Origin: Flaccisagitta enflata
Lineage: Eukaryota; Chaetognatha; Sagittoidea; Aphragmophora
Assembly: GCA_965153355.1 (NCBI GenBank)
Contig: OZ231127.1
Location: forward strand, 83,824,001 to 83,888,000
Reading direction: 5' to 3'
DNA length: 64,000 nucleotides
In this document: one piece after another, positions 24,076-34,012 of the stretch
Numbering within the stretch: position 1 is the first letter of the stretch
Layout: every line of letters starts with the position of its first letter
Notes under the pieces: model-generated
What the model saw: the letters and a program-made list of their open reading frames with translations, nothing else
What the model was told of the DNA's origin: nothing
The model's database searches: none
Made by a program: the position numbers and the translations under genes

Positions 24076-25530
24076 TCAATACTGGGAAAGAAGATACTCT
24101 TTAAGTCGCCCTTTGAAGGCGGACTCCGACTTTACATTCTTTAAGGATGGAGGCAGCTGATTCCAAGCCGTCATTGCTGTGTATGAAAAACTCGTGGTTT
24201 TCGCTGACGCCTGTTTCGAGACAAAGAAGTTGCCAGAAGTGCTACCTCTGGTAGAATACGAGTGGGAATCAATCAGGGATGTAAAAGACTGCGATACATT
24301 AGGGGGGGCGTTCCCTGACCGGATTTTGAATACGTGACATAGTTTGAAGTATTTAACGCGATCGGAAAAAGTGAGCCAACCAAGTCTCTTGAACTCCCTT
24401 GTACCAACGTGATCCATATGATGCATTGAGAAAACAAATCTGACCATTCGTCTCATAATAACATCCATCTTTAGCTGAAAAGACTTGTTTATGACACTGT
24501 ACCATGATGAGGAGCAATAGTCAAGATGAGGTTGAACTAGAGCAGTGCAAAGCGTTTTACGTGTATGAAAATCCATAAGAGAAGAATTTCTAAAAAGAAA
24601 CGACAGTCTGCCTGCACATTTTTTGATAATTTTCCCGGCATGAGACTTGCCATTAAAAATCCCATCCAATAAGACCCCCAAGTACTTAACGCTCTCCGTT
24701 CGTTCAACAATCGATCCCTCACATGTGACGTTTGAAGTCCCAACCTTGCTTAACCTCTTACTTGTCCCAAAAAGGATAAACTCCGTTTTGCCAACATGGA
24801 GGGAAAGTTTGTTGTCCGTCAGCCAACGTTTGCACTCCGATAATTGAAGGCTAAGATGATGCGTAATAAAAGCTGGATCCTTGTGTGAATAGATAAGCGC
24901 GGAGTCATCTGCATACAAAGAAAGGTCACAGTTTAAACAAGTACATAAATCATTTATGTATAAGAGAAAAAGCTGGGGGCCAAGTATAGATCCTTGCGGT
25001 ACGCCACAAGTTACCGCTAAGAACTCCGATATTGATCCATTGATTGACACACATTGTTCCCTACCACACAAATATGACCGAAACCAGGAAACAGAGGTCA
25101 CACCAATAGCTTCTAATTTAGATAGTAATATTTCATGATCAACGGTGTCGAACGCCTTTTGAAGGTCGATCAACACCATTCCCACCAAATTACCTTTTGC
25201 AATCTCACCATTTATAAAATCTGATAAACCGATCAAACATGTATCCGTGGAATAATTACTGCGGAAACCCGACTGATTTTTAAAAAGAATATTGTTTTTG
25301 GCAAGATGATCCTGTAATTGATTGTGAATGGTGCGCTCTAGGATCTTAGACAACACGTTCAATACACTGACAGGGCGATAATTTCCTGGGTCAAGACGCG
25401 AGCCTTTCTTGAAAAGAGGGGTTACTTTAGCCTGTTTAAAACCGTGAGGCACCGTCTCTGTGATAATGGACAAATTAATGAGATGGGTAACAGGCTCGAC
25501 TATTGCATCTGCAGCATCTGCATCTAGACA
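24076..25530 (-). mobile_element. 5'-truncated non-LTR retrotransposon, reverse transcriptase and C-terminus
   Basis: A minus-strand frame is open from about 25530 down to 24076, roughly 480 residues, with no ATG required because the 5' part is missing. Counting from the LSIITETV segment (residue 1 at 25473) it shows NYRPVSVLN near 31, motif A LIDLQKAFDT at 101-110, GVPQGSILGPQLF from 157 and the catalytic YADD at 187-190, followed by the C-terminal block VKYFKLCHVFKIRSG and WNQLPPSLK typical of CR1/Jockey-like elements. No endonuclease domain is present; an in-frame TAA lies just upstream of the retained segment. Truncation at the 5' side is the usual outcome of target-primed reverse transcription. 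It is a different lineage from the element at 17739-20900 and is closer to the fragment at 13136-13522. The 3' flank runs through an AT-rich UTR towards the (GA)n block that ends at 23840. Confidence 0.88.
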
Positions 25531-25999
25531 TTAAGTTTGGACAACAGTACGATGTTCTGATAAACTAACACATCAATTGGCGAAGCAAAAAGTTGCTGCT
25601 TCGATGTGATACTCAACAGTACGATTGCAACAGGTTGGTGTATTGCAATGCCTCTATGTGAATTGAATCGCGCTAACGCAGAAACTGTGGGCAACAAAAG
25701 CTACGCCTTGAACAACTGAAAATTGCCAAAAAGGTAAATAACAAGAATCGTCTGGACAATGTTTGAAATATTCCAAAATGCTTTTACAAATGTTTATGTT
25801 CTCATTCAGGTCTTTCCCTGGCGATAGCCTTGGGCCGAAATCTATATCGGGTGAGTTATTCTTGCAAATTTGATATGGTAAGAACTAAGAAGTATCTTTT
25901 TATACAGCCTCATACACCTATAGAAAGTTGTCTCTCCGCCTCTGGTTCCTCTCCAATTTGACTGTAGGTCTGCCGCTTAACCTGTTAGAAACCTGTTAA

Positions 26000-26597
26000 G
26001 ACGCACTGAAATTAAAGTAAGAGGAATTTACCCAGAGGACAAAGTTACCATTCACTTCACTATTTTTGCTTACGTCAATACTTGTTTTTATTTTTTTGCA
26101 CTGAAATGTATAAACTTACATGAGGAAACCGAAATGTCACTGTCGAATGACAAAAATGCAAAAAGATTGAAGGAAATTCGATTCTAATGAGACTAAAAAG
26201 TGAAAAAAATAGTGACAATCATTTCAGTAACTGCTTATTGAAAATTTTAAATTTGCATAAAAAATCAAAATATCATTAAAAGAAAATACAGCCCTCACCA
26301 TATGTTATAGAATCACTATGCTCTTGTTTTGTTGATGTTTTGATTTTCTAAATTTAAATTTTCAATACCATGGTACATTGACAAAGAAGTTTTTTATTGT
26401 ATTTCGCATATTTTTTTCAACTCAAAAGTAAAGGATTGGAGTTTAAAAATGGCATATGCAAGTCAATTCATGCAAAATATGGCTGTTGACAGTTTAATTG
26501 AAAACATAAAAACAAAAATTATCATTAAATTTTATTTTATAAATTTCATGATTTATCTAGCTTGGGTAGCAAATTCTATGGTAATTTTCAGTGCGTC
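26000..26597. mobile_element. Possible MITE, short inverted ends
   Basis: GACGCACTGAAATTAAAG at 26000 is inverted at 26589-26597 (CAGTGCGTC preceded by TAATTTT). An inner palindrome (AAAATTTTAAATTTGC with AAATTTAAATTTTCAATA) lies at 26237-26368. No clear target duplication. Confidence 0.4.
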
Positions 26598-26628
26598 ATA
26601 AACCCGCTATAACTGACCCTAGATATAA

Positions 26629-26870
26629 AACAAGTGACACGGGGTCACAATATTGTTGCGGACGGGTGGCCTGGGAAATCCAAGCCCCCTCCTACACACT
26701 CCCTCACGCACGCACACATTACTGCAGCGCAAAAAATTTTTTTTTTTTTGCATTTTCCACTCGACCGTGTCGGACCATTGGACCAATGGACAATGGACCA
26801 ACGGGCGGACCAACAGATGGACTGACGGACGGAGTTTAAAGCCTATTATCGAGTTCCGTGTCCACAATTA
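26629..26870 (+). mobile_element. Family A repeat, GTTGCGGAC subtype, degenerate 3' end
   Basis: It starts AACAAGTGACACGGGGTCAC with GTTGCGGACGGGTGGCCTGG, has a GGAC/GGACCAA array and ends in a decayed hairpin (GAGTTCCGTGTCCACAATTA). The next copy begins at its last base. Confidence 0.75.
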
Positions 26871-27077
26871 ACAAGGCCGGATACACGGCTACCGAAGTCG
26901 CGTGCGGGTGGGCAGGGGCCATATTTGAGGTCACCAGACCATTTGGGCAGGAGGAGTGAGGTCAAAGAAATAAAATCATAAAAAAGTAAGGTGTGACCGA
27001 CCAACTAACCGACCGACCGACCAACTGACCGACGGACAAAGCGGGTTGTAGAGTTGCGTGCACGCGACTAAAAAAAA
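26870..27077 (+). mobile_element. Family A repeat abutting the previous copy
   Basis: It starts AACAAGGCCGGATACACGGC with the AGTCGCGTGC arm, both GGGCAGG boxes, a GACC array and the GACAAAGCGGGTTGTAGAGT box. The terminal hairpin is TTGCGTGCACGCGACT-like with one mismatch, followed by an A run. Confidence 0.8.
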
Positions 27078-27438
27078 GTTTTTTTTCCATGAGTCGTAAC
27101 TAAGTAGTTTGGTTTTCAAACTTCTCTTTGCTCCTTTCAGGAACGTTTATTTCTGCAACAGCCCCCCCCCCCCCATCAAAAAAAAAGTTACAACAACGAC
27201 AATGAAAAGAAGGAAAGGGCACCAAAGATTGAACTTCTGGCTGATTGCCCCTTGAATATCTCGTCGCGTACCCTAATTTCTATTATTCCTAAAAGTGATT
27301 TTGGAATATTTCTGTGTTATTATGAAATTATGTAATTTACCGACAATGTGCTATAGTGAAACACGTAGCTTGAAATTGTTGCCCTCTAAGGCTTGTTCAC
27401 GTTGACGCAAACGCGAACATGCATGCACGCACGTACAC

Positions 27439-27559
<121 letters not shown>

Positions 27560-27612
27560 GCTTGATAGGTTTATCTCTCTCTGAAAAGATAGATAAATAC
27601 ATGATGATGAGT

Positions 27613-28176
27613 AAAGACGACCTATACTGAGGATAGATTTTTATATTTTGATCTTATTTGATTTATAGAAATTGAGATTTATGCTAAGTAAAAGTTGCTT
27701 TATTACTTGAATATGTTAGCTTTTCTCATTCTTCAACTTGTGACTTGACATCATCCGGAATTCATTTTTCATCGTTTTAACCTGGCCCATTAGATCAGAC
27801 AAAAAATTTCATAAAATCTTGAAAAAAAATTAGCTCAATCGGATTATTTTTACTGGTTTTACAGCTATTTTTCAAGAAGAAGAATTATGTAAATTGATAC
27901 CTGGGCGAAGCTTAAAACAGACATAAAACCTGTAAAAATAGTGCGATTGAGCTGATTTTTTTTCAAAATTGTATAAAATTTTCTATGTGATTTGATGAGC
28001 TAGGTAAGGACATTGAAAAATGAAATCCTGATGAGGTCAAGTCACAAATTGAAAAATAAGAGAAGTCGATATATTTAAGCAATAAAGCAACTATTAACAA
28101 ACATAGATCTTGATTTTTTTATGCATCAAATAAAATCAAAATACCTAAAATCTATCCTCCAGTCTAGGTCGTCTTT
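27613..28176. repeat. Fold-back palindrome, ~280-bp arms
   Basis: AAAGACGACCTATACTGAGG at the left is inverted at 28157-28176, and the arms (for example TTGTGACTTGAC, GTTGCTTTATT, ATTTTGATCTTATTTGAT) stay alignable at about 80% to a centre near 27894. Confidence 0.75.
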
Positions 28177-28242
28177 GCTCCCATCGTACTGTACTCAATT
28201 GATGTAGAGTTGGGGTAGCCCGTGATTGGTCGATAGATAAAT

Positions 28243-28278
<36 letters not shown>

Positions 28279-28320
28279 ACCTACAGATTAGAAGAGGCCG
28301 TGATGCATCAGGATTATTGA

Positions 28321-28620
28321 GCAGTGTCCGTCGGTTGGTCACTCCGTTTGTTGGTTCATCATGTACGTCGAGTGCCTGAATGGTCTTCTATATCAGTGCT
28401 CCTGCCCACCCACAAGCCTCGTTTTTAATCACGTGCCACATGACTCTATAAGCCACGGGGGTCGTTGGTCTGTCTGTTGGTTGGTTGGTTCATTGGTCAG
28501 TCTCGTTTGTCAGTTTTTGCATTTTTTGCATCGTCGCTCCTACTAAAGTGCTTGAATGTCCTGTCACATCACTGCCCCTGCCCACCCGCGACTATAATTG
28601 CCGTGTACCTGGCTGTACTT
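28321..28620 (-). mobile_element. Two adjacent degenerate family A repeats
   Basis: Both copies read on the minus strand. One spans about 28321-28431 (GTCCGTCGGTTGGTC, CTCCTGCCCACCCACAAGCC) and the second about 28424-28620 (AATCACGTGCCACATGACTC hairpin remnant, GGTTGGTTGGTT array, GCCCCTGCCCACCCGCGACT). They abut directly. Confidence 0.6.
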
Positions 28621-28964
28621 ATTTTTTTCTATTGCTCCTCCAAGCCAGTGATCCAAGAAAACCTACTTGAGGTTTTTTGAGGTACTTAATGTTCATGCAA
28701 AGGTAAATGGGCACAGATTTGGAATCAGCTCCACCAGGGCTATCTACTGCAGAATTTTGGTTGTGAAATCAGAATGTTGTTAGTAACAGCTTGTTATACC
28801 CAAATTCAAACAGCTTTTAAACATGGCTATGTATATGTATGCTAGCATGGGTGTATTATGGATTGTCATGGTTATTAGCTGACTGGTCAATGGGCCAACA
28901 AACTAACGGACAAGCAGAAAGACCAACTAACACAGCTTCTTTTTGATTCGCTACAACATGACGA

Positions 28965-29525
28965 TTAGATGGGACAATAAAACTTTTTTTTCATCCTAGA
29001 AAGAATGGCATCGGTGAAAAGTTTACTTTTTATGTCTAGTTTGAGATAAAAAAAATTTTGTGCCCTTTTTCCCAACTCTCCCTTCCCAGGAGCCCATGTA
29101 GTGACCCCCCCCTTTTAGGGGGTTCGAGCCAGCACCAGAAAAGGGCCAAATTCATGCTTTTTCACCTTTTTTTTTTAATATTTTCTTTTTGGATTGATAT
29201 AAAAACTTAGGATTGGTCTTGTTTGAAAGATATTTAGTAGTAGTATATGTTATGATAAGAAATAGATGACAGTGGCCCCAAGGGGTCCCTCCAGGGGCCC
29301 CCAAATGGCCCCTTAAGGGGGGAAAATCAGAAAATCACCTAAATAATGAAATTTTTTTTGCTTATTCTCTTTCAAGATGTTGGAGATTTGTATTTTATGT
29401 AAGGATACCCTCATCTAGTGGTGAGGTACACAAAGAAAGCTTGGGGGCCCCTCAGGGGGGGTCATTTAGGGGCCCCAAAATAGGTAAAATGGCCAAAAAT
29501 GACCAAAAACTTGACATTTTTTAAT
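28965..29525 (+). repeat. Left terminal inverted repeat of the 3.8-kb element
   Basis: This is the left arm of the element at 28965-32763. It pairs with 32195-32763. Landmarks shared by both arms include CTAGAAAGAATGGCATCGG, TAGTAGTAGTATATGTTAT and CCCTCATCTAGTGGTG. Confidence 0.85.
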
Positions 29526-29806
29526 TTTTAAAAAAGACTAAGTAAATGGAGGGCCAAAGAATCTGTTCAGACACTGTCATCTAGTGGAGGAGAGCTACTA
29601 GTTAACAAAGGATTTGGCATAAGACCCTTGGAGGGTCCAAAGAACCCAAAATGGCAAAAGTTATCAAAGTCTTGAGTTTTTCTTAGTTTTTTTCTCAAAT
29701 CAGCTAAAGGAATAAATGAAATAGATTTTCTTTGTTTTATTCAAAACAAATCCGGATTTTTATGTTGTGAACGCAATCAATCAATAGCAGCCCAAAGGCA
29801 GTAAGT

Positions 29807-30559
29807 GGTCAGCGGTACCCGTGCCCTGCTTGAGTAGTAAGTGATTTAGGTTGAGGGGGAGCAGGGCAGCGGCCCCAAAGGGGACGAAGTCCTGTAGAAC
29901 ACAGGGGAAATCTGTCCATCTGTCTGTCCATCTGTCCTGTCTGCCTTCCCTCTGTCCCTGTTATTCATATTATCATTGAATAACATGGAGAAGTGAAAAA
30001 AGGTCGCATATTGACAATGGTACCATTGCCCTTCTTGAGTAGGTTGTAGGATAAGTTAAGGGAGGAGCAGGCCAACATTTGGGTTTCTGAGGCTAGTGTC
30101 TGGGTCTCAGAGACTAATTTCTTGGTCTCAGAGGCCAGGATTTGAGTCTCTAAGGCTAGGATTTGGGTCTCTGAGGCCATGATTTAGGTCTGGGAGGCCT
30201 TGACCTGGGTCTCTAAGAACAGAATCTGGGTCCCAGAGGTCAAGATCTGGGTCTCAAAGGCTTGGATGTGGGATTTCGAAGCCAACATCTGGATATTAGA
30301 AGCCAGAATCTAGGTTTAAAGGGCCAAAATGATAGAACTCAGAACAGAATACCGGTTTTCTAGCCAGATTTGGCTCATTTTGCTTGGATTTGGGCTATTT
30401 TGCTTAGATTTGGGCCATACAATTTGGATTTAGGCCCCAAAGGATACAAAGCCCTGAGGATGGGACAGGGGGGCTAGAAGGATGTATGAACGTACATACA
30501 GACATATGGACATATTCCTTCTGTTCTACAGCACTTCATCCCCTTCGGGGCCGCTGCCC
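29807..30559 (+). mobile_element. Family B element (GGGCAGCGGCCCC inverted ends), nested in the 3.8-kb element
   Basis: A head segment (GGTCAGCGGTACCC ... GGGAGCAGGGCAGCGGCCCC) leads into a 46-bp inverted repeat at 29864-29910 (GGGCAGCGGCCCCAAAGGGG, then GAAGTCCTGTAGAACA) that matches the reverse complement of 30515-30559 with about five differences. The interior is largely a tandem array of a roughly 24-bp unit like GGGTCTCTGAGGCCAGGATT (30075-30310), followed by degenerate versions. No coding capacity is seen. Confidence 0.75.
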
Positions 30560-30595
30560 AAAAAGTGAGAATTATTCAGTACTCTTCAAACAATC

Positions 30596-31546
30596 ATGGC
30601 AGAAGCTCAGGTTGAAGACGTTACAGAGTTGCTTGAGGGTTCATCACTTGGACAAAAAATTCAGGAGCAAACCAGGTCGCCGTTTCCACTTGAAAAAATG
30701 AGCTATGGTCAGAGAATTTTGGTTGGCTGAGAAAGAAGCAGAAGCAAAGAAAAAGGTGGATGCAAAGAGGGGGGAAGATGGGGAAAAAAGAAAGCTGCCC
30801 TCAAAAATCAAATTGTTTGATCAAAATAGCCTTCTATTTGGTACGTATTTGGCCATGGAAGAGAAGTTTTGCTGCAAATTTAGTGTTGCACTTGCAATGA
30901 CACCTGGTCAACAGCCAAAAACCAACATGCTGAGTATAAGGTTGGTTAAGCTGCTTCAATGGGATTTGCCTTTTTCCAAGATCCCTTACAATCTGTATGA
31001 TGGCTCTGCCTCAGTCCTCGATGTGGCCAAATACCTAAGAGCTGACAAGTCTGACATCAAGATGGCCATTTAAGATGGAATGAGAAACCAAGATTATTTC
31101 TCTTCAAGTTAGGCAATGAAGGAAAGCGCAAGATATGTGCACTTGGGGGACATGGGTTTCCAGTCCTCTCTCCCATGGGTAACTGGCCAATTTCAAAAGT
31201 GTCAGCCGCATCCTACCACATTCTTGTTCATGAAACTGCATTGAGTGAAAAGATCAAAGAATCAGGCTTCATCCATGGATCGCTTTGGCGGAGAAAATTT
31301 TACCGTAGAAAGCCGTGGAGGGTGCCAAAATCAGGCAAATTGCCTGGTAAAAATTCAAGCAAAAAACTTATTTTTGGCCATTTCCCTTGGTTGGGAATTT
31401 TTCAGGCCTGCATATTATTGAGTTTCCCCCGTGGAAGGGGGGGGGAAATCAAAAGGTGTGAAGATGGGGAAGAAAATCAAAAGGGGAAAAAAGAGAAAAA
31501 AAGAAAATTGGGGGAAAATTTAACTTTTGGCAGTACCAAATCATAA
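30596..31546 (+). pseudogene. Tpt1/KptA-like (tRNA 2'-phosphotransferase-like) gene remnant, frameshifted
   Basis: Two frames join into one recognisable domain. The frame of 30705-31073 gives a Lys/Glu-rich start, then MLSIRLVKLLQWDL, YDGSASVLDVAKYLR and DIKMAI; a shift near 31071 leads into RWNEKPRLFLFKLG, KICALGGHGFPVLSP, YHILVHETAL and IKESGFIHG. The order (LS..L..LLR-like start, DG..V.D.L, W/xNEKxRF, IRAxxGHS.PV, LxHGT, I...GL..G) matches the RNA 2'-phosphotransferase fold, which removes the splice-junction 2'-phosphate from tRNA using NAD. The usual Arg of IRA is replaced (ICA) and the terminal HIHLA-type motif was not found. A short ORF from ATG 30596 ends at TGA 30728-30730 in another frame. 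It lies inside the 3.8-kb inverted-repeat element and is broken, so it is either captured cargo or a relic of the element's own gene. Moderate confidence, by pattern only. Confidence 0.5.
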
Positions 31547-32194
31547 ATACTGATTGGTAAAACACAATTTAACCCTATTTAAACCTTAACTACACTGTTT
31601 GACTGCCTTATGGGGAAGAAAATGATAGATTTTGAAATGTGACGCAACATGTCGCGGGGAAGAGAATCAAAGGCAGGGGGGGGATCAAAAGCGACTCAAT
31701 GATATACACCCCCAGAATTTTTTGAGAACAGGTTCACCACCCTTTTTTTTGGTGCCAGAAGATGGAAAAAGGACGGCTGGGATGGAGTAACTCCTGAGAG
31801 CTTCCTAGAAATAGTGTTAATTTGAGTGAGCGGGTCCGATCCTCAATTCCTCAGCCCCTTATGTATTCCTATTCATTTTCTCGGCTGAAAGAAAAAACAT
31901 TAAAAGAAACAAAAAAAAAGAAAAAAAAACACGAAAAAAAAAACCCTGTTAAACCACCATTGTATATCACATTGGACAATGTCAAGTTGCAAGTTTTGTT
32001 TTAAAGAGTGAGCAGCAGTTGGTTTTACATTTTTTGTTATCTAATCAATATTCAATAATGAACAAATGAATGAATGAATGAATGAATGAATGAATGAATG
32101 AATGAATAAATGAATTGATGAATGAATGCATGAACGAATCGATCATTCTATGAACAGTATGCAGGCTTGATGAATGAATGAACTGACTTAAAAG

Positions 32195-32763
32195 CAAAAG
32201 ACATTAAAAAAAATCAAGTTTTTGGTCGTTTTTGGCCATTTTACCTATTTTGGGGCCCCCAAATGAGCCCCCCAAGGGGCCCCCAAGCTTTGTTTGTGTA
32301 CCCCACCACTAGATGAGGGTATCTTTACATAAAATACAAATCTCTAACATCTTGAAAGAGAATAAGCAAAAAAAAGCTCATCATTTATGTGATTTTTCTG
32401 ATTTTTTGTCCTTTGGGGGCCATTTAGGGGCCCCTGGAGGGACCCCTGGGGGCCACTGTCATCTATTTCGTGTTATAACATATACTACTACTAAATATGC
32501 TTCAAACAAGACCAATCCCAAGGTTTTATATCAATGCAAAAAGAAAATATAAAAAAAAACAAGGTGAAAAAGCATGAATTTGGCCTTTTTCTAGTGGTGG
32601 CTCGAACCTCCTAAAAGGGGGGGTCACTATATGGGCTCCTGGGAAGGGAGATTTGGGAAAAAGGGCACAAACTTTTTTTTATCTCAAACTAGACATAAAA
32701 AGTAAACTTTTCACCGATGCCATTCTTTCTAGGACAAAAAAAAAGTTTTATTGTCCCATCTAA
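32195..32763 (-). repeat. Right terminal inverted repeat of the 3.8-kb element
   Basis: This is the right arm, the reverse complement of 28965-29525 with scattered substitutions and a few homopolymer length changes. It is followed at once by the TGACGA duplication at 32764-32769. Confidence 0.85.
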
Positions 32764-32769
32764 TGACGA

Positions 32770-33420
32770 TATTAGTAAACAATAATTTGCACTTATAAAT
32801 GTATTTTTGGTAATGGTAAGCTTTTGTGTTTTGGGTTTGGATGTTTGTGAAGTAAAATTTGCAAAATGGGAAACTACGAGTAATGCGTGTTGCATCTAGT
32901 CAGTGTGAGTTCACAAATCCCTCCTCCATACTTTTCGTTTTCATTTTTGGCAAGAATTTTACAAGATATTAACTCTTAACTGGTTCGGGAGTAATAAGTT
33001 AATAACACAAGGCAAAAATTGTTGTATTTTTGCGTACTTGCACTGTACCTTCATAATGCGAACAAACACTGTTTTAATAATTATCCCATTTTATTTTTTT
33101 AAAAAGAAACTAATTACAATTTTTTCATGATATTTCATTCTCTATATTATCTTTATTCTCTTCAATTTTGTCTCTTGGGCTTTGTGTGTACTCATGCGAC
33201 TAACCTCTTTTCTCAGTTGATTCCGTGAAAAGGTTTTAAATAAAAACGAGAAATTGGGAGATGTTATGAGATTCACATGATCACAAAAGCCTGTAAAGAT
33301 TTGGGACCGAAATGTCGTCAAATCAGGTGACGATAAGGCGGTAGTCCACTTTGTCAAAGAGGTGTATGCATACGTATGGACCGACAGACAGAACCTTTTA
33401 GAGATCTAAGGACACAACTA
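32770..33420. other. Intergenic between the 3.8-kb element and channel copy 1
   Basis: AT-rich unique-looking sequence. From about 33440 onward similarity to the region before channel copy 2 begins. Confidence 0.5.
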
Positions 33421-33663
33421 GAAACTGCCAAAAAAAGTCGGAATTGCCTTTTCATATAAAATCAATCAATATCTCATTGTTTACTCATAAGGTTGGGCGA
33501 ATTTACTCGTACATTTGCATCATCCTATATTTTTTCATTTATTGCAATATTGGGCGTGACAACCTGACTTTAACCGATTGTTTATCATTACCTGTACGTG
33601 GAAATTACAAAAGTAACCTCTTTCTGTTTTTGTCTCTCGTTTTTTCTTTATATTTTTTTCTTG

Positions 33664-33815
33664 CTACTTCTTCTTTTTCTTCTTCTTTTTCTTCTTCTTC
33701 TTCTTCTTCTTCTTCTTCTTCTTCTTCTTCTTCTTCTTCTTCTTCTTCTTCTTCTTCTTCTTCTTCTTCTTCTTCTCCTTCTTCTTCTTCTTCTTCTTCT
33801 TCTTCTTCTTCTTCT

Positions 33816-33850
<35 letters not shown>

Positions 33851-33860
33851 TCCTGTTCTG
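33664..33860 (+). repeat. (CTT)n tract upstream of channel copy 1
   Basis: Nearly pure TTC/CTT for about 200 bp. An equivalent tract lies at the same relative place upstream of channel copy 2, so it predates the duplication or expanded twice. Confidence 0.95.
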
Positions 33861-34012
33861 TCTTCTGTCTCACAAGATTATTCCGCATCCTCGTAGTCAT
33901 CGCTTCCATGCACTGAACCAATTTCATTTGCATCTTTAGCTCTCTCTCTCACCTGTCGTCAGTTCTTGAGGCTCCGATCTACTTTGTTACAATTTGGCTT
34001 TCGCCATAGAAA

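Larger units (their letters stand above)
28965..32763. mobile_element. 3.8-kb DNA element with ~560-bp terminal inverted repeats and 6-bp target duplication
   Basis: The sequence starting TTAGATGGGACAATAAAAC at 28965 reappears inverted and ends at 32763. The arms stay alignable at roughly 90% identity through about 29525 on the left and about 32195 on the right. Both ends are flanked by TGACGA (28959-28964 and 32764-32769), a 6-bp target site duplication, so the ends are well defined. The arms contain several GGGGCCCC-type runs. The interior holds a nested family B element (29807-30559), a decayed Tpt1-like ORF (30596-31546) and AT-rich filler with an (AATG)n tract. No transposase or integrase is recognisable. 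A 6-bp duplication with long inverted arms recalls Polinton/Maverick-type elements, but the TTAG ends differ from the AG ends expected there, so the superfamily is left open. Confidence 0.8.

Noticed and set aside
29115-29135. tRNA T-arm-like GGGTTCGAGCCAGCACCA in the inverted arm
   Set aside because: No acceptor, D or anticodon arms around it; the flanking bases do not pair.
30486-30701. 71-codon ORF overlapping the family B right end
   Set aside because: It starts inside the inverted repeat (LHPLRGRCPK is the GGGGCCGCTGCCC end in translation), so it is not a gene.
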